From assembly GCA_020028595.1 (NCBI GenBank), contig JAIBHQ010000153.1, positions 1 through 5,598 of the forward strand: a DNA stretch of 5,598 nucleotides, in the 5' to 3' direction. The stretch's first letter is position 1. Each line of letters starts with the position of its first letter. A program made the position numbers and the translations under genes. This DNA comes from Nitrospirota bacterium (lineage in GTDB: Bacteria > Nitrospirota > Nitrospiria > Nitrospirales > Nitrospiraceae). A model generated the notes under the pieces. That model searched no databases. It worked only from the letters and a program-made list of their open reading frames with translations, and had not been told where the DNA came from. Positions 1 to 5,435 of the stretch are shown here, piece by piece.

Positions 1-1710
1 CCCTATTTTATCGAGCATGTCCGGCAGCACGTGATGGGCAAATACGGCGAGGCAATGGTCTACAAGGGCGGGCTGGAAATCTTCACGACGCTGAACGTCG
101 AGATGCAGAAGGCGGCGGAGCGGGCGCTCAACAGGGGCCTGCGCGAATTGGACAAGCGGCAGGGCTGGCGGGGGCCGATCGGCACGCAGGATATCACGGC
201 GCTGCCCGCGCCGGGCGCGCCGGCGCCGCAGGACAAACCGCTGCAGCCCGGCGAGATCACGCAGGGCATCGTCACGAAAATAGGACGCGACGCCCTCCAA
301 GTGCAGGTCGGCACCCTCCTCGGGCAGATGCTGTATGACGACATGGCCTGGGCCAAGCGGCAGCTTAAGGGGCGCGACCCCGTCAAGGACGCCGTGACGC
401 TGCCCACCGTCAAGAATCTTCTCAAGCCGGGCGATGTGATCGAAGTCAGCCTCAAAAAAGTCGAAAAGAACACGAACTACTTTCAGCTCGAGCAGACGCC
501 GATCGTCGAGGGCGCGCTGGTGGTGATCGATCCCCGTAACGGATCCATCAGGGCCATGGTCGGGGGCTACGATTTTTCGCGCAGCGAATACAACCGCGTC
601 GTCACCGCCAGGCGGCAGCCCGGCTCGGCCTTCAAGCCGATCATCTATGCCGCGGCCTTCAACGAGGGATTGAGTCCCTCGACCGTGGTCGTGGATTCGC
701 CGGTGATCTACGAGAACGAGGAGGACCCGGAAAAAACCTGGAAGCCGGAGAATTACGGCAAGCGGTTTCATGGGCCGGTCAGTCTGCGTGAAGCCCTGAT
801 CCATTCCCACAACGTCGCCACGGTCAGGCTGCTGGAGCGCATCGGCATCAAGCCGGTGGTCGAATTCGCCAAAACGCTGGGCATCGCCAGTCCGATCAAT
901 CAGGACCTGTCGCTGGCGCTGGGATCGTCCGGTCTCACGCCGCTCGAGATGGTGTCCGCGTACGCCGTGTTCGCCAACCAGGGCTATCGGCTCCAGCCGT
1001 ACTCCGTGGCCACCGTCCAGGATGCGAACGCACAGCCGCTGGAGCAAATTCTGTTCGAACCGCAGCAGGTGATCACGAAGGAAACGGCGTACCTGATCAC
1101 CAACGTGCTGGAGGACGTGATTCAGAAGGGGACCGGCCAGCTGGCGAAGACGATCGAACGGTCCGTGGCCGGAAAGACCGGCACGACCAACGATTTCACG
1201 GACGCCTGGTTCATCGGCTACACGCCCAACCTGGCGGCGGCGGTGTGGATCGGGTTCGACGACATTCGGACGCTGGGAGAAACGGAGTCGGGCGCGCATG
1301 CGGCGCTGCCGGTCTGGCTCGAATTCATGCAGGCCGCGCTGCCGCTGGTGCCGCCCACGCCGTTCGAAATTCCCGAGGACATCCGGTATGCCCGGATAGA
1401 CCCGCGCAACGGTCTCCTGGCGCCGGAGCAGGGCGAGCAGGGGATCGTGGAGGTGTTTACCAAAGGCGCGGAGCCGACGGAGTCAGCTCAGGAGGTCGTG
1501 GATACGGCGGAGTTCTACCGGTTGGATCAGATTCCTGAGGCGCTGGCGGCACCGCCGGTGCCACCCGCTACGCCGGTTCCCGGGGCCACACCTCCCGGAC
1601 TAGGAGCAGCCGCACCAGGGTCTGTACCTCAGCCTGCTCCGGGGTCCACAACGCCGGTGACGAAACCGGCTCGCCTGCCGGCTGCCGTACCAGCCCCGCC
1701 GTCGCGCTAA
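1..1710 (+). CDS. mrcA: Penicillin-binding protein 1A (class A PBP), C-terminal part, 5' truncated by window edge
   Basis: Bifunctional peptidoglycan glycosyltransferase/transpeptidase of the cell envelope; only the transpeptidase side is in the window. The frame is open from base 1 (PYFIEHVRQH...), so the GTG at 31 is an internal codon and not the start. Counting residues from base 1: the family linker YKGGLEIFTTL is at 21-31, an OB-like insert spans about 83-160, and the transpeptidase domain about 165-440. The three penicilloyl-serine transferase motifs are intact: SAFK (catalytic Ser209, Lys212), SHN (269-271) and KTGT (392-395). The 569 residues seen, against a usual 750-850, imply that the membrane anchor and GT51 domain lie upstream. 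Residues from about 516 to the end form a Pro/Ala-rich, low-complexity tail, probably disordered and periplasmic. The stop TAA overlaps the convergent iscX stop. The family call is firm; 1A versus another class A subtype rests on the OB-like insert and the linker. Confidence 0.96.
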   Translation, partial: PYFIEHVRQHVMGKYGEAMVYKGGLEIFTTLNVEMQKAAERALNRGLRELDKRQGWRGPIGTQDITALPAPGAPAPQDKPLQPGEITQGIVTKIGRDALQVQVGTLLGQMLYDDMAWAKRQLKGRDPVKDAVTLPTVKNLLKPGDVIEVSLKKVEKNTNYFQLEQTPIVEGALVVIDPRNGSIRAMVGGYDFSRSEYNRVVTARRQPGSAFKPIIYAAAFNEGLSPSTVVVDSPVIYENEEDPEKTWKPENYGKRFHGPVSLREALIHSHNVATVRLLERIGIKPVVEFAKTLGIASPINQDLSLALGSSGLTPLEMVSAYAVFANQGYRLQPYSVATVQDANAQPLEQILFEPQQVITKETAYLITNVLEDVIQKGTGQLAKTIERSVAGKTGTTNDFTDAWFIGYTPNLAAAVWIGFDDIRTLGETESGAHAALPVWLEFMQAALPLVPPTPFEIPEDIRYARIDPRNGLLAPEQGEQGIVEVFTKGAEPTESAQEVVDTAEFYRLDQIPEALAAPPVPPATPVPGATPPGLGAAAPGSVPQPAPGSTTPVTKPARLPAAVPAPPSR

Positions 1711-1919
1711 CCCTTCGCGTCCTGATACTCCTCGTGCCAGGCCATCTGGATGGATTCGAGAATTTTCTCGTTGGATTTCTTGGGATCATCCCGGAATTCC
1801 GGCAGGGCCGTGATCCACGCGTGCATGTCGGTGAACCGCACGGTCAGCGGGTCGGTGTCGGGGTGGGTTTCCACAAGACGAATGGCGATCTCTTCAGTGT
1901 CCTTCCAGTGCAGGTCCAT
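1707..1919 (-). CDS. iscX: IscX (YfhJ) family Fe-S assembly protein
   Basis: Small acidic cytosolic protein of 70 residues, close to the 66 of E. coli IscX. In E. coli IscX binds IscS, can bind iron, and tunes the rate of cluster assembly. Recognised from the family pattern: an N-terminal LHWKDTEEIA stretch, then DPLTVRFTDMHAWI near residues 23-36, then DDPKKSNEKILESIQ near 44-58. This closely matches the E. coli protein as I recall it. The ATG at 1917-1919 is preceded by AAGGAG five bases upstream, which fixes the start. It is the last gene of the isc cluster, about 100 bases after the end of the hscA tail, and its TAG stop overlaps the PBP stop on the other strand. No ferredoxin gene precedes it, unlike the E. 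coli order. Confidence 0.95.
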   Translation of the reverse strand: MDLHWKDTEEIAIRLVETHPDTDPLTVRFTDMHAWITALPEFRDDPKKSNEKILESIQMAWHEEYQDAKG

Positions 1920-1924
1920 CTGTG

Positions 1925-1930
1925 CTCCTT
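1925..1930 (-). promoter_or_regulatory. Ribosome binding site of iscX
   Basis: AAGGAG on the minus strand, five bases before the iscX ATG. It supports independent translation of iscX after the repeat-filled gap that follows hscA. Confidence 0.75.
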
Positions 1931-1932
1931 GG

Positions 1933-2024
1933 TAATGAGTGATCAGTAATGAGTGATGAGTGATGAGTGAGATACGAGAGGGCTCCTCCTGCCTTTCTCA
2001 TTACTCGTCACTCATTACGCATCA
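1933..2024. repeat. Inverted pair of degenerate heptamer repeat arrays between hscA and iscX
   Basis: The left arm (1933-1967) is five contiguous 7-base units on the plus strand: TAATGAG, TGATCAG, TAATGAG, TGATGAG, TGATGAG. The right arm (1997-2024) holds four units in the opposite sense: CTCATTA, CTCGTCA, CTCATTA, CGCATCA. Bases 1933-1953 match the reverse complement of 1997-2017 at 19 of 21 positions, with about 43 bases between, so a long imperfect hairpin could form in RNA. The right end covers the stop codon of the displaced hscA tail. No T-run follows on either strand, so it is not a typical intrinsic terminator. It may be a dispersed intergenic repeat or an mRNA structure at the hscA end; its function is unknown. 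Confidence 0.8.
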
Positions 2025-2123
2025 CTGAAAGTCAGACAGCTTCTTATTCTGCAGCGCCTGTTTCAGTGAATCGTCCATCAGCGTTGCCGTCAGGTGGTGC
2101 GCCGATTGTTCGACATCAGCCAT
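2022..2123 (-). pseudogene. hscA: Displaced C-terminal tail of hscA, in another reading frame
   Basis: The minus strand from 2123 to the TGA at 2024-2022 encodes 33 residues that read as the end of Hsc[12 protein letters not shown], then LMDDSLKQALQNKK, then LSDFQ. HscA proteins end in a helix with a pattern like RMDxSVxxAL followed by a short polar end. The main hscA frame stops at 2116 inside this segment, after a proline-rich end (DGPRPHG) that looks unnatural. Removing one base from a CCC run on the minus strand (plus-strand 2132-2134 or 2126-2128) joins the frames as ...[15 protein letters not shown]..., giving about 599 residues against 616 in E. coli. Two missing bases would restore the frame equally well. 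The in-frame ATG at 2123 has no clear ribosome binding site, so a separate gene is unlikely. Sequencing or assembly error and a true mutation cannot be told apart here. Confidence 0.8.
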
Positions 2124-3822
2124 GCGGGCGCGGGCCGTCCCTGGCGGCCGCGAGCGCTGCCAGCGCAGCCCTGATGGCGGCGATTTCGTCTACCGCAATC
2201 AAATGGCCGCCTTGAGTCAGGGATTTCTCCGTCGCGGCGATCAACGCGCCGCCGTCCAGCCGTGCCTCGATCAATTTGCGGGCGGTAATATCCTCCGCGG
2301 CAAATTTGAACGAGTCGCCGATCATCTGTTCGACTTCCTCGTCCGACAGCCCGTAGGACGGCTTCACTTCGATGGACTGGCTCTGGCTGGTCCGCATATC
2401 CCTGGCCGTGACGTTTAAAATGCCGTTGGCGTCGATCAGGAACGTCACTTCGATGCGCGGGACGCCGGCGGGCAGGGGCGGCATCTTGAGGCGAAACCGG
2501 GCGAGGCTCCGGTTGTCTTTCACCAATTCGCGTTCGCCCTGGAGAATATGGATGTCCACGCCGGTCTGGCCGTCCACGTAGGTGGTGAACATTTCCTTCG
2601 CGCTGGAGGGGATCGTCGTATTGCGACGGACGAGCGTGCTCATCACGCCGCCCATCGTCTCGATGCCCATTGAAAGCGGAGTCACATCCAGCAGCAGCAT
2701 GTCCTGTGTATCGCCGCTGAGAATACCGGCTTGCACCGCCGCGCCGAGCGCGACGACTTCATCCGGGTTCAACTCGCTGTGCGGCGCCTTGCCGAACAGC
2801 TCCTGGACGCGCCGCCGCACCAGCGGCATGCGCGTGGAGCCACCCACCAGCACGACCTCGTGGATGTCCGACGGCTGCAAACCGGCGTCTTTCAGCGCCT
2901 GGCGGCAGGGGCCCAGCGTGCGCTCGACCAATTCAACCGTGAGGGCCTCGAGCTGGTCGCGCGAGAAGTCCTTCCGGTAGGTGCCGGTTGCATCGGGCAG
3001 CTCGATGACCGCCGTGGCGGTCTGCTCGTCTGACAGGCGTATTTTGGTTCGTTCGGCTTCAAGCCGCACCGCCTGCATCGCCTCATCGTACTTCTCCAGG
3101 CTGAGACCGTGCTTCGCGCGGACGTCCTTCAGGATCACCTCGGCCAGGACATGATCGAAATCGTCACCGCCCAGGTGCGTGTTGCCGTTGGTGGAGAGGA
3201 CTTCGAAGATGCCGTCCTTCAGCTTGAGAATCGAAATGTCGAACGTCCCGCCGCCCAGGTCGTAGACGGCGATGGTTCCCTGCGTGCGCTGCTGGAGCCC
3301 GTAGGCGAGCGAGGCGGCGGTCGGCTCGTTGATGATCCGGACCACGTCCAGGCCGGCAATCATGCCGGCGTCCTTGGTTGCCTGCCGCTGGCTGTCGTTG
3401 AAATAGGCCGGGACGGTGATCACCGCTTTGGAGATGTCTTCGTGGAGGACCGCCTCGGCGCGCTGCTTGAGCTCCTTGAGGATCATGGCCGAGATTTGCG
3501 GGGGGGAGTAGGTCTTCTCGCCGACCTTGATGCGGATCACGCCGCCCTGCTCGGACAGGGTGTAGGGAAAATATTTCAATTCGTCGGCGACGTCGGCCAG
3601 CCCCTTGCCCATGAAACGCTTCACCGAATAGACCGTGCGCGCCGGGTTGCGGACGAGATGTTCCTTGGCGGGATCGCCGACGATCAGGCCGTTGTCGGTC
3701 ATGGCGACGACGGACGGCACCATGGCCCGGCCGCCGCGCCCCGCGATGACGCGCGGGGTCTTCCCGTCCATGTAGGCGATCAGCGAATTGGTCGTGCCGA
3801 GGTCAATGCCGACGATCCGCAT
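2116..3822 (-). CDS. hscA: HscA, Hsp70-family chaperone for Fe-S cluster transfer (C-terminus apparently frameshifted)
   Basis: Cytosolic ATP-dependent chaperone that binds the LPPVK motif of IscU and, driven by HscB, promotes release of the cluster to acceptor proteins. The 568 residues carry the Hsp70 signatures: phosphate loop IDLGTTNS (6-13), DLGGGTFD (188-195), [10 protein letters not shown] (324-333) and the interdomain linker LLLDVTPLS (376-384). A substrate-binding domain and part of the helical lid follow. The stretch [20 protein letters not shown] (431-450) is HscA-like rather than DnaK-like, and the place in the isc operon agrees. The ATG at 3822 was chosen because GGAAGG lies five bases upstream and [13 protein letters not shown] is the natural Hsp70 beginning; a TTG at 3846 would add eight residues without support. 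The start overlaps the end of hscB by 20 bases, suggesting translational coupling. The frame ends early; the expected tail lies in another frame at 2123-2022. Confidence 0.95.
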   Translation of the reverse strand: MRIVGIDLGTTNSLIAYMDGKTPRVIAGRGGRAMVPSVVAMTDNGLIVGDPAKEHLVRNPARTVYSVKRFMGKGLADVADELKYFPYTLSEQGGVIRIKVGEKTYSPPQISAMILKELKQRAEAVLHEDISKAVITVPAYFNDSQRQATKDAGMIAGLDVVRIINEPTAASLAYGLQQRTQGTIAVYDLGGGTFDISILKLKDGIFEVLSTNGNTHLGGDDFDHVLAEVILKDVRAKHGLSLEKYDEAMQAVRLEAERTKIRLSDEQTATAVIELPDATGTYRKDFSRDQLEALTVELVERTLGPCRQALKDAGLQPSDIHEVVLVGGSTRMPLVRRRVQELFGKAPHSELNPDEVVALGAAVQAGILSGDTQDMLLLDVTPLSMGIETMGGVMSTLVRRNTTIPSSAKEMFTTYVDGQTGVDIHILQGERELVKDNRSLARFRLKMPPLPAGVPRIEVTFLIDANGILNVTARDMRTSQSQSIEVKPSYGLSDEEVEQMIGDSFKFAAEDITARKLIEARLDGGALIAATEKSLTQGGHLIAVDEIAAIRAALAALAAARDGPRPHG

Positions 3823-4549
3823 AGCCGCCTTCCAGCGTTGCGACAAGGTCGCCGAGGATGCTGCAGAGGTAGGTCCGGTTGGAGAGCAGCTCCCGCATTT
3901 CTTTCAGGACGTCGTCTTTCTGCGGGCGCAGGGCGTCCGGTTGCGGCGCGCGGCTCTGGATCGTGTCCCACTTGGTGAACAGGCCGGCGAGCTTCGTATC
4001 CATGGCCTGCTGGCGCTGGTCCAGATGTCCGCGGTCCGCGAGCAGTTTGGTCCGGTGCTGGGCCGTCTCGTTCGCATCGCGGGCGGAGGACGCGGACCGG
4101 AAGGCTTCCAAATCCTCCTGGAGTTCAAGGATTTCCTCGAATAGATCGGCTGGCGGGGAGTTGCGGATGTCCTTGGCCGATCCCGCCTCCAGCTTCAGAA
4201 GATATTCCGCCCGTTGGATCGGGTCTTTCAGCGTGTGATAGGCCGTGTTGAGCAGGGCCGAATTGCCCAGGCTGATCTGCTGTTCCGTGTCCGTCTTGCG
4301 CTGGAAGAAATCCGGGTGGAAGGCGCGGCTGAGGTCATAGTACTTGGCTTCCAGCGAGGCGGTGTCGATGGCGAGCAGCCGTGGCAGGCCCAGGCAGGTG
4401 AAATAGTCCATCTCCTTCGAGAGGGGCTGCACCTTGACGCACTGGCCGCAGTAATACTCGCCCGTGACCTCGGACTGGCAATGCCAGCACATGCTCCGGG
4501 CCATCGGGAGTTCGGTGCGCTTATTGGTGGTGTCGTGTCCGTGGTCCAT
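3803..4549 (-). CDS. hscB: HscB, J-domain co-chaperone with N-terminal tetracysteine finger
   Basis: Co-chaperone that binds IscU, delivers it to HscA and stimulates the HscA ATPase. The 248 residues comprise: a short variable start; a CxxC/CxxC finger (Cys21, Cys24, Cys34, Cys37) that probably binds a metal such as zinc; a J domain from about residue 48 (MDYFTCLGLP) with the essential HPD at 78-80; then a charged helical domain, part of it likely coiled coil, that in the family contacts IscU. E. coli HscB (171 residues) lacks the finger, while human HSCB has a very similar one. The C-terminal half is also longer than in E. coli. The ATG at 4549 was chosen because GAGGGA lies just upstream, outside the hairpin stem; the ATG at 4570 would lie within the stem, and the ATG at 4504 has no clear binding site. 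The last 20 bases overlap hscA. Confidence 0.94.
   Translation of the reverse strand: MDHGHDTTNKRTELPMARSMCWHCQSEVTGEYYCGQCVKVQPLSKEMDYFTCLGLPRLLAIDTASLEAKYYDLSRAFHPDFFQRKTDTEQQISLGNSALLNTAYHTLKDPIQRAEYLLKLEAGSAKDIRNSPPADLFEEILELQEDLEAFRSASSARDANETAQHRTKLLADRGHLDQRQQAMDTKLAGLFTKWDTIQSRAPQPDALRPQKDDVLKEMRELLSNRTYLCSILGDLVATLEGGYADRRH
3828..3833 (-). promoter_or_regulatory. Ribosome binding site of hscA, inside the hscB coding region
   Basis: GGAAGG on the minus strand, five bases before the ATG at 3822-3820. It decides the start in favour of this ATG over the upstream TTG at 3846. It lies within the last codons of hscB, so translation of hscB should keep the site open. Confidence 0.7.
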
Positions 4550-4551
4550 GG

Positions 4552-4557
4552 TCCCTC
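4552..4557 (-). promoter_or_regulatory. Probable ribosome binding site of hscB
   Basis: GAGGGA on the minus strand; its GAGG core is four bases from the ATG at 4549. It sits a few bases past the base of the 4562-4599 hairpin, so that structure could hold it single-stranded or affect access to it. The spacing is a little short, so the start call is moderate. Confidence 0.5.
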
Positions 4558-4561
4558 GTAC

Positions 4562-4599
4562 AACGGGCATGGCAGCCGTTCATAGCCGCCATGCCCGTT
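4562..4599 (-). other. Perfect 12-bp hairpin between iscA and hscB
   Basis: AACGGGCATGGC (4562-4573) and GCCATGCCCGTT (4588-4599) are exact inverted copies around a 14-base loop, a strong GC-rich stem filling most of the iscA-hscB gap. On the operon (minus) strand it is followed by GTACGAGG, with no U-run, so it does not look like an intrinsic terminator. The plus strand after it reads ATTATTATC, also not a T-run. It is more likely an mRNA stability or processing element that sets iscSUA apart from hscBA, or a dispersed palindrome; that role is inferred. Confidence 0.8.
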
Positions 4600-4620
4600 A
4601 TTATCAGTCGCTCGTCAGGC

Positions 4621-4977
4621 TTATGCGGAAAAAGATTCTCCGCAGCCGCAGGTCTTTTCAGCGTTCGGGTTGACGAACTTGAACGAGCCGCTCATCAGGT
4701 CCTTCTGGAAGTCGAGCTGAGTGCCTTGCAGGTAGATGGCGCTCTTGGCGTCCATAATCACTTTCACGCCGTCGAACTCGTACACGGTGTCGTACTGGCC
4801 GATCTTCTCGTCGAAATTGATCGTGTAGCTCAGCCCCGAGCAGCCGCCGCCCTTGACGCCCACGCGCAGGCCGCCCTCGGTCAGGCCCTGCACGTTGATC
4901 AGGCGCTTGACTTCTTTCAGCGCCGCGTCGCTCAGCGTGATGGCCGGTGTTGCGGGTGTCGTGTTTGGTGTCTCCAT
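4621..4977 (-). CDS. iscA: IscA, A-type Fe-S cluster carrier / assembly protein
   Basis: A-type carrier of the HesB/IscA family (118 residues; E. coli IscA has 107), cytosolic, which binds iron or a cluster and passes it to apoproteins. The three ligand cysteines of the family are present: Cys46 in VKGGGCSGLSY, and Cys110 and Cys112 in the C-terminal TCGCGESFSA. A short Thr/Pro-rich N-terminus (METPNTTPATP) precedes the domain, which begins at about ITLSDAALKEV. The ATG at 4977 has AAGGAG six bases upstream, overlapping the iscU stop, so the two genes are tightly coupled. By sequence alone ErpA or SufA is hard to exclude; the position between iscU and hscB favours IscA. Confidence 0.95.
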   Translation of the reverse strand: METPNTTPATPAITLSDAALKEVKRLINVQGLTEGGLRVGVKGGGCSGLSYTINFDEKIGQYDTVYEFDGVKVIMDAKSAIYLQGTQLDFQKDLMSGSFKFVNPNAEKTCGCGESFSA

Positions 4978-4983
4978 CTAGGA

Positions 4984-4989
4984 CTCCTT
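4984..4989 (-). promoter_or_regulatory. Ribosome binding site of iscA, overlapping the iscU stop codon
   Basis: The minus strand reads TAAGGAG: the TAA (4990-4988) ends iscU and its last two bases begin the AAGGAG of iscA. The ATG follows six bases later. This arrangement suggests that ribosomes ending iscU reinitiate at iscA. Confidence 0.7.
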
Positions 4990-5377
4990 ACTTGGTTTCC
5001 GTCTCGGCTTTCTTTTTATAGTCGGCCAGGGCCGCTTTGATCGCATCCTCGGCCAGCACCGAACAGTGGATCTTGACCGGCGGCAGGTTCAGCTCCTGCA
5101 CGATGTCGGTGTTCTTGATGGTCTGGGCTTCGTCGATCGTCTTGCCCTTGAGCCATTCCGTGGCCAGGCTCGAGCTGGCGATCGCGGAGCCGCAGCCGAA
5201 GGTCTTGAACTTGGCGTCCACGATCCGCTCGCCCTCGACCTTGATCTGCAGCTTCATCACGTCGCCGCACTCGGGCGCTCCGACCATGCCGGTGCCGACG
5301 CCCTTCTCATCCTTCTTGAAGCTCCCCACATTCCGGGGGTTGGTGTAGTGGTCAACGACTTTTTCACTGTAGGCCAT
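4988..5377 (-). CDS. iscU: IscU, Fe-S cluster assembly scaffold protein
   Basis: Scaffold on which [2Fe-2S] clusters are built from iron and the persulfide sulfur given by IscS, before transfer with HscA/HscB. Its length, 129 residues, is typical (E. coli 128). The three cluster cysteines are Cys37 (GAPECGD, with the conserved Asp39), Cys62 (FGCGSAIASS) and Cys105 (IHCSVLAEDAI). The HscA recognition motif LPPVK is at 98-102, consistent with hscA in the same operon and with ISC-type IscU rather than SufU. The N-terminus MAYSEKVVDHYTNPRNVGSF is the family beginning. The ATG at 5377 has GGGAGGA six bases upstream. iscA follows after ten bases; iscS precedes it by 58 bases holding a short repeat array. 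Confidence 0.98.
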   Translation of the reverse strand: MAYSEKVVDHYTNPRNVGSFKKDEKGVGTGMVGAPECGDVMKLQIKVEGERIVDAKFKTFGCGSAIASSSLATEWLKGKTIDEAQTIKNTDIVQELNLPPVKIHCSVLAEDAIKAALADYKKKAETETK

Positions 5378-5383
5378 GGTGCT

Positions 5384-5390
5384 TCCTCCC
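5384..5390 (-). promoter_or_regulatory. Ribosome binding site of iscU
   Basis: GGGAGGA on the minus strand, six bases before the iscU ATG. It is one of the strongest Shine-Dalgarno sequences in the window, fitting a scaffold needed in quantity. Confidence 0.75.
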
Positions 5391-5401
5391 TTTCACTTCC
5401 T

Positions 5402-5429
5402 TGTCACGCGTCACGCTTCACGTGTCACG
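5402..5429. repeat. Tandem heptamer repeat, four units, between iscS and iscU
   Basis: Four contiguous 7-base units on the plus strand: TGTCACG, CGTCACG, CTTCACG, TGTCACG; on the operon strand they are CGTGACA, CGTGAAG, CGTGACG, CGTGACA. Shifted in phase, the units resemble those in the hscA-iscX gap (GTGACGC against GTGATGA), so both arrays may belong to one dispersed heptamer family. The array fills about half of the 58-base gap and lies just before the iscU ribosome binding site. Its function is unknown. Confidence 0.75.
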
Positions 5430-5435
5430 GTTTGT

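Noticed and set aside
31..36. GTG/ATG at 31-36 as the start of the PBP gene
   Set aside because: The frame is open to base 1 with family-like sequence, and the protein would lack its anchor and glycosyltransferase domain; the gene simply enters from outside.
1653..1670. GCCGGT/ACCGGC stem of 6 bp with a 6-base loop near the PBP end, as a terminator
   Set aside because: It lies in the coding tail, is short, and has no T-run on either strand; such palindromes are common in GC-rich DNA.
1933..2024. CRISPR array in the hscA-iscX gap
   Set aside because: The units are contiguous 7-mers without spacers, and no cas gene is near.
1920..2040. A separate promoter for iscX
   Set aside because: I found no convincing -35/-10 pair on the minus strand; TATCTC near 1970 is isolated and lies beside repeats.
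1967..2215. Plus-strand frame of 82 codons over the hscA-iscX gap and hscA tail
   Set aside because: Starts in the repeat spacer and is antisense to the HscA tail; no ribosome binding site or motif.
3109..3978. Long plus-strand frame of 289 codons opposite hscA and hscB
   Set aside because: Antisense to two clearly recognised genes; its Asp/Gly/Val/Arg-rich composition is typical of the shadow of a GC-rich coding strand, and it has no recognisable motif.
4591..5040. Plus-strand frame of 149 codons opposite iscA
   Set aside because: Lies over the certain iscA gene and shows no family pattern; a GC-driven shadow.
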